Part shown: in pieces, positions 8,820-17,262 of the stretch
Layout of the letters: every line of letters starts with the position of its first letter
Numbering within the stretch: position 1 is the stretch's first letter
Assembly (NCBI GenBank): GCA_965372135.1
Contig: CBDVBD010000009.1
Location: 1 to 40,290, forward strand
Direction: 5' to 3'
Source: CBDVBD01 sp965372135
GTDB taxonomy: Bacteria > Electryoneota > RPQS01 > CBDVBD01
Length of the DNA: 40,290 nt
Program-made: the position numbers and the translations under genes
Notes under the pieces: model-generated
Databases searched by the model: none
What the model was told of the DNA's origin: nothing
Seen by the model: only the letters and a program-made list of their open reading frames with translations

Positions 8820-9599
8820 TTATAAATCCAACATCTGCTGTTTTTTAGGCCAGTAAGTTCCCAATATTATCCAAGACCCAAATCTTCGCACTGTTCCAAC
8901 GAAAAAATGAATGTCCCAATCCGGTGCACAAATCTGTTTAAAAAATTTGTCTCTAACCTTTTTACAAGCAATCTGTTCACTCGGAAATTTATCTCTCATT
9001 TTTCGATATAATTCTCCCACCTCCCAATCTTCAATCATCATCTTATGCCCGCTACAATTTGAATCTTCACAAAGAAACTTGTAGGAAAATTTGTATGGGA
9101 TCTTTTCAAGAGGTTTCCTATTGGGTCCAAACAGTTTCAATTGATTCATATAAGCTTCCACATGAGGTTTCCATTTGCGATCTGTTTCTTCAAAAACAAG
9201 ATCCTCAACTAAACTAGGTCGAATAATAGCTAAAGATATTTTCTTCTGATCCTTTATGCTCAGGAGTTCGCACATAGAATATTTTTCTCCAGCAAGAACA
9301 TATTTGCTTCTTTCAGCCCAATTATTTTTAGGTGTTATTTGCGTTCCGATAAGTTTTATTGACCCTATCGGACGATAGCTTTCAGGTCGGGGATCATCTG
9401 TTTTCTTTTCAACTTCTACTTCTACCCACTGGTACTTCTTGTACCTTTCGGAATAGTGTTTATACCGAAATGGTATTGGGTAGAGTCTGATGAAGCGCCC
9501 ATCCTCCAATACACCTGCTGTACATACTAATTCCTCATACGATCTTGAGGGTTGTGGATATGTTTTTACGGTGATAAGTACTTTGATTCTTTTCCCCAT
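8820..9599 (-). CDS. Uncharacterised partner protein of the DUF488 gene
   Basis: A 259-residue cytoplasmic protein I cannot assign to a named family. The N-terminus (KVLITVKTYPQPS, then EELVCTAGVLEDGRFIRLYP) is beta-rich. A central helical part follows, then a candidate metal-binding segment CEDSNCSGHKMMIEDWE (about 177-193) and a C-terminal strand pair FFVGTVRRFGSWIILGTYWP. The Cys/His spacing could bind zinc, but only three ligands are evident. Its start lies 34 bases inside the end of the DUF488 gene, so the two are almost certainly translated together and probably act together. The pair is clearly richer in A+T than the neighbouring metabolic and secreted-protein genes, which suggests acquisition. 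No signal peptide or membrane helix is seen. Confidence 0.75.
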   Translation of the reverse strand: MGKRIKVLITVKTYPQPSRSYEELVCTAGVLEDGRFIRLYPIPFRYKHYSERYKKYQWVEVEVEKKTDDPRPESYRPIGSIKLIGTQITPKNNWAERSKYVLAGEKYSMCELLSIKDQKKISLAIIRPSLVEDLVFEETDRKWKPHVEAYMNQLKLFGPNRKPLEKIPYKFSYKFLCEDSNCSGHKMMIEDWEVGELYRKMRDKFPSEQIACKKVRDKFFKQICAPDWDIHFFVGTVRRFGSWIILGTYWPKKQQMLDL

Positions 9600-10477
9600 T
9601 TTTTCACCTCATAGTTATAGTGAACAATAGGTAATTTTATTCTTTTTGAAATTTCTTCAGCTACTATATGCCTATGGCAATCTTGGGGATTTTTTTCGAA
9701 ACAAAGTAAAATAGATGATTCTTGTGAACACAGTTTTGCGATAACGTTTAAAGTCTCAGTTACATTTGGGATAACGGAAACACCATAAATATTCCACAAA
9801 GCCGATCTGTCAGTAACCTGTTTACGGATATTAGAGGGAATTCCGACTTCAGGAAAGTGATGATACTCTAACTCAAAATCAGAACATCTTTTTTCTAATC
9901 GTGGTCCTGAAAATCCATATTTTCGGGAAAACGATCTATGCCGTATATCAATAATCGAGCGTATTCCTTCCTTAATTATCTCAGACAAAAAGGCGTCGAT
10001 AGATAGCCCTTCATAGCCAATTGTATAGATAGCAGTAGGTTTGGTCTTTGTAGAATAGTTAAAGCTCTTTTTCGACAACTCACTCTTGGAAGCATACCAT
10101 TTATAATGATCGTAAATATATTCCAATAGCTCCTTATTAGACATGCTACTATAGACCTTTACTATCTTACCTATGGAATTGTTCACCTTATGCGATAAGT
10201 CCGTAGAGAATCTCTTATTTTTAGCATCTATGAGATAGTAATGATCATCTTTTGATTTTAACATATCCAAGTTTGCTAATTCATTTATCTCTTTATATGC
10301 CAGAAAGGAAAATGGACCAAATCTGTACGGTACGAAATCATAAAAACTGCCAAAATGATCAATATGCTCCTCATGTCTCAAAAGGAACAACCATTTAACT
10401 AGCTGAATCCTTGATGCGTTCTTATTTGGTAGTCTTTCCAGAAGCGCAAGTAACACCCTTTGACGCCAAAAAATCAT
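9566..10477 (-). CDS. DUF488 protein with N-terminal Panacea/YwgA-like domain
   Basis: A 303-residue fusion. Residues about 1-90 (RIQLVKWLFLLRH, then FVPYRFGPFSFLAYKEINEL) resemble the helical Panacea/DUF4065 or YwgA-like fold, known from antitoxin and adaptor proteins. Residues about 148-300 are a DUF488 domain with YTIGYEG, IIDIRHRSFSRKYGFSG and a late LLCFEKNPQDCHRHIVAEE block. The invariant Cys and Cys-His-Arg of that block are kept. DUF488 has no settled biochemical role that I know. The fusion to a partner-sensing domain and the tight overlap with an uncharacterised gene suggest a small conflict or nucleic-acid-surveillance module; this is inference. Codon use and A+T content differ from the flanking genes. 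A 62-base AT-rich gap separates it from the upstream Ptb-like gene. Confidence 0.8.
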   Translation of the reverse strand: MIFWRQRVLLALLERLPNKNASRIQLVKWLFLLRHEEHIDHFGSFYDFVPYRFGPFSFLAYKEINELANLDMLKSKDDHYYLIDAKNKRFSTDLSHKVNNSIGKIVKVYSSMSNKELLEYIYDHYKWYASKSELSKKSFNYSTKTKPTAIYTIGYEGLSIDAFLSEIIKEGIRSIIDIRHRSFSRKYGFSGPRLEKRCSDFELEYHHFPEVGIPSNIRKQVTDRSALWNIYGVSVIPNVTETLNVIAKLCSQESSILLCFEKNPQDCHRHIVAEEISKRIKLPIVHYNYEVKKWGKESKYLSP

Positions 10478-10539
10478 AGTTTCTCACATCCGAATTTTTT
10501 GATTTTATCTTAGTTACTTTGTTTACTAATTCCAGCCAC

Positions 10540-11454
10540 TTATTGTTCCTTGCTTAACCGTTGTATCCCCCTAGGAGAGCAAAGAGCCGCCAATGCCAAC
10601 GATGTTAATACAGAATTGTGGTCGATGGTGGGCCAGGGGAACACCGCTGGTACATCACCGCCCACTACAATACCTGCGCAAGGCAATTCACATAGCAAAG
10701 TCAACGCCGAGACCAAGGGATTTCCCACCGAAATATCCGCAGTAATCAACACATCTGCCCAGTTAGGTCCAAAGGAGATTTCATCATCAATTGACGGTGG
10801 GGTCATGGCATCCGCGGGCGCCGGAAGAATCGCTTCTTCCAACCCCACCGGACCGTACACCCGAGCTTTACGGAACGTCCGCCGCAGCGCCATTTTACTG
10901 ACCCAGGACCACTCCCGGGAGGTTTGCACATCCCGCTGTACCGCTCGAGACGCCGCCAAAAGCGCCACCTTGGGGTTCTTCACACCCAAACGTTCGGCTA
11001 ATCCCACAGCATTGTGGATAACGCCCATCCGGCGCACCAGATCAGGTTGTGTCACTAATACCCCATCGGACACCAACAACCACCGCGGAGGGTCCTGCCA
11101 TTCAAATACCGCTACGTGAGACCAGACCTCCGTTTCTTTTCGTAATCCAAGGTCACTACGCAGTAACGTCTGTAAAATCGGTTTGGGATCAAGTGTGTCC
11201 GACAGCAGCACTTCCCCTTCCCCGGAAGCCAGTCTTGTGACCGCTTCCTCCAGCGCTGCAGTACCCGACAGGTCCAATTGTGAGGTATCCCCGGTCCGGG
11301 ACAACGTAACCCAGCCGGCACGTTCCGCTTCCTCAATCACATCCAGGATTTCCGGATTTCGAATTGGCGGCATCAACAGATGAAGTGGTCGCTCCTGATA
11401 TAAATCGCGTGCTTGTTGTTGGATGTCGGAAAATGTACGTATCTCTGCTGGCAT
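10540..11454 (-). CDS. Phosphate acyltransferase-like (PTA/PTB family) paralog 2, probably catalytically altered
   Basis: A 304-residue protein of the phosphate acetyl/butyryltransferase fold. The family signature shows as NPKVALLAASRAVQRDV, MALRRTFRKARVYGPVG and a C-terminal WADVLITADISVGNPLVSAL with GIVVGGDVPAVF. The region that in active enzymes carries a Ser-Arg pair after PVV reads PAVFPWPTI, and the GN-x-L-x-K lysine is Ser, so acyl transfer to phosphate may be lost. The ATG at 11454 overlaps the upstream paralog's stop codon (TGATG) and has AAGGA nine bases upstream, so translation is coupled. The first in-frame start candidate (TTG at 11481) is less likely. The tandem arrangement suggests a heteromeric complex. 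Confidence 0.7.
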   Translation of the reverse strand: MPAEIRTFSDIQQQARDLYQERPLHLLMPPIRNPEILDVIEEAERAGWVTLSRTGDTSQLDLSGTAALEEAVTRLASGEGEVLLSDTLDPKPILQTLLRSDLGLRKETEVWSHVAVFEWQDPPRWLLVSDGVLVTQPDLVRRMGVIHNAVGLAERLGVKNPKVALLAASRAVQRDVQTSREWSWVSKMALRRTFRKARVYGPVGLEEAILPAPADAMTPPSIDDEISFGPNWADVLITADISVGNPLVSALTLLCELPCAGIVVGGDVPAVFPWPTIDHNSVLTSLALAALCSPRGIQRLSKEQ

Positions 11455-12374
11455 CAGTTCCGTTCCTTTGACACACTCCAAACCAATATCGCCATCATCA
11501 AAGATAATAACATGCCCTCACTTGACCCATCCCTCCCGTGCCAAGCAACCGGCATAGTTCCACCTAAAAGTAATCCGCCATTAAGCCCGTGCCCCAAGTG
11601 GATCAAAGCTTTGGTCAAGACATTGGCTTCTTCCAACGATCCGGCGATAACAGCATCTGCGTTGCCCGCCACCGGGCTTTTAAACGGCGGTTCATGCCCA
11701 CGTGGTAGCGCTATGGCATGATCGAAGCGCAAGGGACCATCCACCACGGCAGGATCGAACGCCCCGCGACGCGCCATGTGGGAAATGGACGCTGCATCCA
11801 TCGTCCTGGGGATGCGGGAATCGATGTCCTCCACCGCCGACAACATTGCGATCTTAGGATTATCGACGCCCAACGCCGCCAACAGGGTGACAACGTTACG
11901 AACGATGCTTTCGGATTCCTGCAAAGTGGGCAGCAAAATCCAGCCACCATCGCTGACAACTAAGAATCGTTCCCATCCCGGCATTGCCACTGCCGCTGCA
12001 TGGCTTGCGATTGATCCATCCGAATCTCTAATTATATCCACCACCTCAGGTATGGGCAGCCCACCACGCAACATCAAATCAACCTGGCTGCTATCGATAG
12101 TCTGTTCTGCGCACTCTCGTACATCCCGCGCATCACAAGCATCAATGATTTCAACCTCTGTATTTCCCAATTCCGTCCATGTTGATTTTAGCTCATTCTC
12201 CCTGCCGATTAAAACAGGCTTAATCAACCCATCACGGGACATCTCTGCCACAAATTCCAACTCCGACGACCCCGGCATTGGAACTAATACTCTCGGTGGC
12301 GTTCCCTTAGATACCAAATCCTTTGCTCTTTCTATGCACTTTTGAGCTGCCGGATAATTCGATATTTGAACCAT
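11454..12374 (-). CDS. Phosphate acyltransferase-like (PTA/PTB family) paralog 1
   Basis: A 306-residue Ptb-type protein. Active Ptb enzymes convert butyryl-CoA and phosphate to butyryl phosphate and CoA, upstream of butyrate kinase. The landmarks are IKPVLIGRENELK, NPKIAMLSAVEDIDSRIP, RRGAFDPAVVDGPLRFDHA, NADAVIAGSLEEANVLTKAL and GLLLGGTMPVAWHGRDG. The Lys of the GN-x-L-x-K element is kept and the Arg of the Ser-Arg pair is present, but the Ser is Gly. The ATG at 12374 gives the normal family N-terminus and the same length as its paralog. A GTG at 12473, right after the fetB stop, would add 33 unlikely residues. No acyl kinase gene is nearby, so the substrate and even catalysis are open. It follows fetAB on the same strand. 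Confidence 0.75.
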   Translation of the reverse strand: MVQISNYPAAQKCIERAKDLVSKGTPPRVLVPMPGSSELEFVAEMSRDGLIKPVLIGRENELKSTWTELGNTEVEIIDACDARDVRECAEQTIDSSQVDLMLRGGLPIPEVVDIIRDSDGSIASHAAAVAMPGWERFLVVSDGGWILLPTLQESESIVRNVVTLLAALGVDNPKIAMLSAVEDIDSRIPRTMDAASISHMARRGAFDPAVVDGPLRFDHAIALPRGHEPPFKSPVAGNADAVIAGSLEEANVLTKALIHLGHGLNGGLLLGGTMPVAWHGRDGSSEGMLLSLMMAILVWSVSKERN

Positions 12375-12474
12375 GGGATAATCTGACCCTTCCGGTGAAA
12401 CTCTGTCAACCGAACGATTGAATATAACGATCAGGTCGTTAAAAACCAAGGGAAAACATTGTTGCTCAAGCACC

Positions 12475-13263
12475 TCACTTGTGAAACAACTGCCGGAGTA
12501 GTTGTTCCCTGGGGGTGAAAAATCGGCGGTAACTTTGGAACAGGATTGCGTAACTGGTAAAGGCTGCCGCCGCTACAATCATGTACATAATCACGATTTG
12601 ATAGTTGACCGCCTGCACCGGTTCCACCCCGCTTAGAATCTGCCCGGACATCATACCCGGCAATTGGACTACCCCCACGATCATCAGCGCATTGATCGAG
12701 GGTAACATCGCCGCTCGGGATGCCGCCCACAATAAGGGTTGCACGGCAGCCCGAGGGGATGCCCCCAGCGCCAATGCCGCTTCCACTTCTTGCCTGCGCT
12801 GTGACAGATCGGCGGTAAACCGATTGATGGCTAAAGTGGCTGCGTTCATGCTGGCAGCGATTGCCATACCGGAAATGGGGATGATGACCTGAGGTTGATA
12901 CCACGGTGTGACCCGAATTACAAAGGCAATTATTATCGCTATCACCGCTGAAGCCACGACACCAATCGAAATCCCCATCACTACCACTAACCCCAAAAAC
13001 TGCACTGATTGCCGCCTGACGCCATTGTACACCGCCACTGCCATCATCACCAACAACATCAACAATACCGGCACCGGATGTTCTAATGAAAACACCAAAC
13101 GCAGGACATAACCCACCGCTAAAAGCTGCACAAATGTACGAATCGTACCCACGACCAGTTCCTTTTCCAGCCCGAATTTGTGCCGGAAAGACAGGAAGAT
13201 TACCGCCGCCATCAGTATTAACGCTATGGCGACATCTTTCAATGACAGAATGGCGTAGGTCAT
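12475..13263 (-). CDS. fetB: FetB-family ABC transporter permease (UPF0014)
   Basis: A 262-residue inner-membrane protein with about seven hydrophobic helices. The family signature is clear: VGTIRTFVQLLAVGYVL, ISGMAIAASMNAATLAINR, ALALGASPRAA and MLPSINALMIVGVVQLPGMMSGQILSG. In Escherichia coli FetAB (YbbL/YbbM) promotes iron export and protects against peroxide stress. The ATPase gene lies 46 bases upstream on the same strand, as usual for this pair. Another frame across this region is also long but has the composition of a shadow. Start chosen at ATG 13263, giving the normal MTYAILSLKDVAIAL N-terminus. Confidence 0.9.
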   Translation of the reverse strand: MTYAILSLKDVAIALILMAAVIFLSFRHKFGLEKELVVGTIRTFVQLLAVGYVLRLVFSLEHPVPVLLMLLVMMAVAVYNGVRRQSVQFLGLVVVMGISIGVVASAVIAIIIAFVIRVTPWYQPQVIIPISGMAIAASMNAATLAINRFTADLSQRRQEVEAALALGASPRAAVQPLLWAASRAAMLPSINALMIVGVVQLPGMMSGQILSGVEPVQAVNYQIVIMYMIVAAAAFTSYAILFQSYRRFFTPREQLLRQLFHK

Positions 13264-13309
13264 GGCTTTTCCTCACGGATTGCTACATCAGATCATAATA
13301 ACATAAGGA

Positions 13310-14065
13310 TTATATAACTTCCCCATTTAAGAATCGTTTCGTCTCGGGATGCTTGGGATTGTTCAACAAGATGGAGGTTTCGCCTGCTTCCAGCACAGTG
13401 CCGTTTTTTAGCATCACCACGCGATCAGCGACCTTGCGGGCAATATCCAAGGTATGAGTTGCCCAGATCACAGTAAGCTGCCGATCACAATTCAACCCCC
13501 GTACAATATCCACTATAAATGAGGAGTTTCCCGGATCCAACGACGAGGTGGGTTCATCTAACAGTAAAACCTCTGGGTCAGTCAGCAATGTGCGTACCAG
13601 CACGATGCGGTGCTTTTCTCCCAAGGACAGTGTAGAAACATCGCGATCCCAAAATCGGGTTGGTTTTAGATTAACTTGCTCAAGACCGAAACGCGCTTGG
13701 TTTTCCCATTCCGCCGCCCGATGCCCCATAACCTGGAAAGGGAATAGCAAATTGTCGGCAACGGTCCCGGGGAACAATGCGGGTTCCTGAAACACAATAC
13801 CCACTCGGCGGCGCAAAATCCTGGGCGGAATTTCTTTATACGGAACTCCGGAAAGGTATATCCGACCTTCGTCCGGTTCCACCAGCCCATTCATCAGCCG
13901 GAGCAAGGTGGATTTCCCGCTTCCGGAAGGTCCGATGATCGCCGTGATGGATTCCCGAAAGAAATCAACCGACACTCCTGATACTATAGGGATTATTTCC
14001 TCAACTCCTATACTATTCAGTATAATGTTTTCTAAAGAAATATGTATGTTATTCGTTTGCATCAT
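13310..14065 (-). CDS. fetA: FetA-family ABC transporter ATPase
   Basis: A 251-residue ABC ATPase with all motifs: Walker A GPSGSGKS (45-52), Q-loop VFQEPALFPG (91-100), signature LSLGE (146-150, Leu replacing the usual Gly), Walker B VLLLDE (166-171), D-loop SSLD and H-loop His 204 in ATHTLD. It energises the FetB permease encoded next. Two adjacent ATG codons occur at 14065. A strong hairpin terminator ends only 33 bases upstream of the start, leaving no room for a promoter in between. Transcription must therefore read through that hairpin or start within it. Confidence 0.9.
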   Translation of the reverse strand: MMQTNNIHISLENIILNSIGVEEIIPIVSGVSVDFFRESITAIIGPSGSGKSTLLRLMNGLVEPDEGRIYLSGVPYKEIPPRILRRRVGIVFQEPALFPGTVADNLLFPFQVMGHRAAEWENQARFGLEQVNLKPTRFWDRDVSTLSLGEKHRIVLVRTLLTDPEVLLLDEPTSSLDPGNSSFIVDIVRGLNCDRQLTVIWATHTLDIARKVADRVVMLKNGTVLEAGETSILLNNPKHPETKRFLNGEVI

Positions 14066-14098
14066 CGTTGTCGCACTTTCTTCTATCGATACATGTGG

Positions 14099-14126
14099 AA
14101 AAACCTCCCGCGATCGGGAGGTTTTT
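14099..14126. terminator. Bidirectional rho-independent terminator
   Basis: A perfect 12-bp stem, AAAAACCTCCCG (14099-14110) with CGGGAGGTTTTT (14115-14126), has a CGAT loop. Both strands end in T runs. On the minus strand it ends transcription of the lamin-tail gene (stop at 14209). Its position just before fetA also makes it a possible attenuator for fetAB. The remaining 14127-14208 sequence shows no clear promoter. Confidence 0.85.
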
Positions 14127-14208
14127 CTTATCCCCTATCAAAATTATCACCACTGCACAGGTTCGAATCCGGTTGATATTTCCCGATCTGGTTCCGGATT
14201 TGACCTGA

Positions 14209-15705
14209 TTACTTGACCAGTACCGCCCGTTGAAACTGCGTCATATCATTGGCATTTAGTTGAACAAAGTAAGTCCCCGACGGCAACCCTGCCGCGTTCC
14301 AGGTTACTAAATGGCTGCCGGATTCTGCTGGCGCATTCCGTAATACCGTCACCAGCCTTCCGGTAACATCGTAGATGCTGAGAGTCAGATGTTCCACCGG
14401 GGATGATAGATAATAACCGATACTGGTTCCGGGATTAAAGGGATTGGGATATGGCGGCATCAACCGGAAATCACGAACAACCTCTGATTCCCCATGGGGT
14501 ACCGAAACGTAGGGAGTAAAATCATCTGCCCGTCGCGGCAGGATTTGGTAATCCTCATCGTGAGGCGTCGAAAAGTCATACTGATTGATAATCCCAACCA
14601 GATTAAATGCCGCTGTTGGTCCAGTCCACTCATCAAGGTCGGTATCCTTATCAATCCGCAAGGTGCATTCACCAGAACCATCATCAATCAATATATTGGC
14701 ATTTTCACCGGGCGGAGGCCAAGGATCTCCACCCACGATATTACATCCTTCCAACCGCGCCAATGTCCCCTCATGATCTTCTCCATATTCATCCACAACC
14801 GCCGTGGTCAGTAGAATAGCATCGGGCATGGTTCCGGCACCGTGATTGGTCACTTCAAAATAGGGATCATCCACCTGGGTCAACCCATTGTAATGCCCTA
14901 ATATACCCAGCACGGTCACACAATCCCCTTCCGCAATGGCAGGCTGTATATCGAAATTGTGCAGGTTGACCCCGCCAAACTCGTCCTGAATATAGCAATT
15001 GGTGGCGGAACTGTCAAATACACCATTTGCAACGATAGCAATGGCGGTAACCTGGATGTATTCCCCGGCATGCAAGGGAACTCCGGCCGGATCGTCCTCC
15101 TGCAGTTCACCGCAATCATACACCGTAGGATCACCGGGACCGCCGCCGTTGGTTACGCCGGGAGTAGTAGTAGCGAATTCGGCGAAGTCATCGGCATTAT
15201 TATTGGTATCGATGCCATCCGGGGATCGTCCGATAGAGGCATTGGTCACGTCCGGTGCCGGATCGCCTTCCCCAACAAAAGTGCCCGCTGGAGTAAACGT
15301 CCCGTATCCCACCGCATCAACCGTGGTGGTGCCCTGTTTAAGCAGCACATTATCACCCTCACCGGTCCCCTGATAATTGGCGTTCTGCCAGTTGGTACCG
15401 GTATCGATCATGTCGTAATTCGCCACCGTGTTATCCTGAGCCACCACAAAATACCCGTCAGTGGGAATGGTCTGACCGGTCAGATCGATAGTAGCGTATT
15501 CCGAGCCCCCGTTGCCGTTAACACCCACCAAGGTGTACCCACTCAAACTGGTGCCCGGCGGTCCCTTTAATTCGGTAAAACAGCCCGCGTCTGTACCGGG
15601 CGGATCGTAGTATAGCTCGTTGATAACAATCTGCCCCCACCCCGGCGTCCACAGCAGGATTACCACCGCTATCAGACACCAAAACTTCCAACGCTTTTTA
15701 TGCAT
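14209..15705 (-). CDS. Secreted lamin-tail/OB-fold protein with type IX secretion sorting domain
   Basis: A 498-residue exported protein. It has a signal peptide (basic HKKRWK, then a hydrophobic core ending near GWGQ). A lamin-tail domain (about residues 25-185) starts IVINELYYDPPG and includes GYFVVAQDN and GRSPDGIDTNNNADDF. Two OB-fold-like units follow (about 210-290 and 300-400), with YIQVTAIAIV, CYIQDEFGGV and ILIDDGSGE. The C-terminus is a type A sorting domain with YPNPFNPGTSIGYYL, IYDVTGRLV and GLPSGTYFVQL. The ATG at 15705 is chosen because GGAGGA sits four bases upstream, although an ATG exists at 15717. Lamin-tail plus OB-fold units occur in secreted nucleases, but no nuclease domain is present here, so a surface DNA- or ligand-binding role is likelier. 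The sorting domain implies a type IX secretion system in this organism. Confidence 0.85.
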   Translation of the reverse strand: MHKKRWKFWCLIAVVILLWTPGWGQIVINELYYDPPGTDAGCFTELKGPPGTSLSGYTLVGVNGNGGSEYATIDLTGQTIPTDGYFVVAQDNTVANYDMIDTGTNWQNANYQGTGEGDNVLLKQGTTTVDAVGYGTFTPAGTFVGEGDPAPDVTNASIGRSPDGIDTNNNADDFAEFATTTPGVTNGGGPGDPTVYDCGELQEDDPAGVPLHAGEYIQVTAIAIVANGVFDSSATNCYIQDEFGGVNLHNFDIQPAIAEGDCVTVLGILGHYNGLTQVDDPYFEVTNHGAGTMPDAILLTTAVVDEYGEDHEGTLARLEGCNIVGGDPWPPPGENANILIDDGSGECTLRIDKDTDLDEWTGPTAAFNLVGIINQYDFSTPHDEDYQILPRRADDFTPYVSVPHGESEVVRDFRLMPPYPNPFNPGTSIGYYLSSPVEHLTLSIYDVTGRLVTVLRNAPAESGSHLVTWNAAGLPSGTYFVQLNANDMTQFQRAVLVK

Positions 15706-15744
15706 GGCTTCCTCCATTGTAAAACAAAATATGAGATTCTATGT

Positions 15745-15773
15745 TTGAGAATGACGCAATTTTTAACTATATT
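15745..15773 (+). promoter_or_regulatory. Promoter of the MBL-fold lipoprotein gene
   Basis: TTGAGA (15745-15750), a 17-base spacer and TATATT (15768-15773). Initiation near 15780 gives a leader of about 29 bases before the ATG at 15809. The same gap must also hold the minus-strand promoter for the lamin-tail gene, for which I see only a TATAAT without a matching -35. Confidence 0.7.
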
Positions 15774-15808
15774 ATAATCGTAACACTAACTACGATTTGA
15801 TCATAACC

Positions 15809-17212
15809 ATGAAGAAAATAGTCCACGCTTTACTACTAACAGCATTAGTCAGTGCCGCTGTGCTGCTCATCCAATGCAGCAAAGAGGTCAATGCGCCGTC
15901 GAACTCGGCACCGATTATCTCACCGGTACCCACTCCGGTAACCCGGATCGGTGTTACATTTGCGGATATCGCCCTGGATCAATATGTACAGGATGAGGAC
16001 CCGGATTCGCTGATTTCCTGGTCTCTGACCCCTGGAAACCGAGTAGGCGGCACTATCACCAACCGGGTTCTACACTTAATCCCACTTGACAGCGCCTGGG
16101 TTGGATATGACCAGGTAGTGATCGCTGCCACCGATAATGAAGGTGCGACATCACAAAGATCGATCACCTGCCACGTAGTCAATCCAGACCAATGGGAACA
16201 GCCGAATTCCGACGGCACCATGACCATCCGGTGGTCATCGGAATCCACTGCCACCGCGGTGGTCAAGTTCGGACACACCCAACATCACCTGTTAACCGAA
16301 GCCCGATCCCTGCTGGATGCCGACACTTCACATCAGGTACGGTTGTTGGGAATCCAGTCCAACCAGGTCACCTATTACCAAGCAGTTAATCTCAACCTGC
16401 TCGGTGCCGTGGTATTCGAAAGTCCAATTGACAGCTTCATAGTGCCCGTGGTAGCACCGGATGACGTCTTCCGGGTGACAATGATCGATGTCCGCCAGGG
16501 GGACGGTTTCCTATTGGTAAGTCCTGCGGGTCAAATCATTATGATCGACGGCGGATACGGCACACACGATCCTTCTTGGGGTGGTGCCTGGAGCGGCGAA
16601 GGGCATCCCTTCGCATTGCAATACCTGCAGAATCAGGGAATCGACCACGTCGATCACATGGTGGAAACACATCACCATATGGACCATTGGGGCGGCTTAC
16701 ATGATATCTTTAACGCCATGCCGGTTGACAACTACTATTCCCCCGATTCTTTCGGCACTCTGATGGTCGGTCAACCCTGGGACTTTGGTGATCCCACACT
16801 GACCACCACGGTATTGAACATTGATTACCCGCCTGGGGTACTCCATTCCGGAGATAACAACCGATCGATCGTGCTGCGATTCGCAATCGGTCAGATATCA
16901 TTCCTATTCACCGGCGATGCGGAACAGGATGTGGAATTGTGGGAAGTCACCACTTACGGGGACAACTTGCGAACCAATATCCTCAAAGTGTCGCATCATG
17001 GGTCGTCAGATTCTTCCGACCCAGCGTTCTTGGATAAAGTACGTCCGGAAATCGCCATGATTTCCTGCGGTGCCGGAAATCCCTACGGACATCCCCATTG
17101 GGAAACTCGCGAAGCACTGGAAAATATCGACGCCGAAATCCTCCGTACAGACGAAGACGGCAATATCACCATTCGCACCGACGGCAACCTGACATTGGAA
17201 ATCACTCGCTGA
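15809..17212 (+). CDS. Lipoprotein with ComEC-like metallo-beta-lactamase domain
   Basis: A 467-residue exported protein. A lipoprotein signal (MKKIVHALLL to LLIQC, Cys 23) leads to a cadherin/Ig-like domain (about 35-135) and a fibronectin-III-like domain similar to that before phosphatase domains (about 135-215). The rest is an MBL-fold domain (about 225-465) with THHHMDHWGGL for the two metal ions, FTGDAE and LKVSHHGSSDSS. The MBL part is closest to the C-terminal domain of ComEC/Rec2 and to stand-alone secreted hydrolases of that group, which act on phosphodiesters. Start: ATG at 15809; a TTG four codons upstream would put residues before the signal sequence. It is anchored outside the inner membrane, probably at the outer membrane. 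It is convergent with the 5'-nucleotidase gene, and the two may share nucleotide scavenging. Confidence 0.85.
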   Translation: MKKIVHALLLTALVSAAVLLIQCSKEVNAPSNSAPIISPVPTPVTRIGVTFADIALDQYVQDEDPDSLISWSLTPGNRVGGTITNRVLHLIPLDSAWVGYDQVVIAATDNEGATSQRSITCHVVNPDQWEQPNSDGTMTIRWSSESTATAVVKFGHTQHHLLTEARSLLDADTSHQVRLLGIQSNQVTYYQAVNLNLLGAVVFESPIDSFIVPVVAPDDVFRVTMIDVRQGDGFLLVSPAGQIIMIDGGYGTHDPSWGGAWSGEGHPFALQYLQNQGIDHVDHMVETHHHMDHWGGLHDIFNAMPVDNYYSPDSFGTLMVGQPWDFGDPTLTTTVLNIDYPPGVLHSGDNNRSIVLRFAIGQISFLFTGDAEQDVELWEVTTYGDNLRTNILKVSHHGSSDSSDPAFLDKVRPEIAMISCGAGNPYGHPHWETREALENIDAEILRTDEDGNITIRTDGNLTLEITR

Positions 17213-17239
17213 CTTTTACCGTCAACGGCACCTGGAAAT

Positions 17240-17262
17240 GTCAGGATCACAGGGATCCTGAC
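17240..17262. terminator. Hairpin between convergent genes, possible terminator
   Basis: GTCAGGATC (17240-17248) pairs with GATCCTGAC (17254-17262) around a 5-base loop, between the convergent stops at 17212 and 17247. It overlaps the last codons of the nucleotidase gene. There is no T run on either strand, so it may only stabilise the 3' ends. Confidence 0.35.

Noticed and set aside
10550..11119. 189-codon open frame on the plus strand
   Set aside because: Fully antisense to the Ptb-like gene, with low-complexity composition and no domain; a shadow frame.
12375..12473. GTG start for the first Ptb-like gene immediately after the fetB stop
   Set aside because: It adds 33 residues unlike the family N-terminus and has no ribosome site; ATG 12374 gives the normal start and the same length as the paralog.
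12431..13276. 281-codon frame on the same strand as fetB
   Set aside because: It overlaps fetB in another frame, is full of Gly/Ser/Cys and has no membrane helices, whereas the fetB frame has clear family motifs.
14959..15570. 203-codon open frame on the plus strand
   Set aside because: Antisense to the lamin-tail/OB-fold protein, whose domains and sorting signal are clear.
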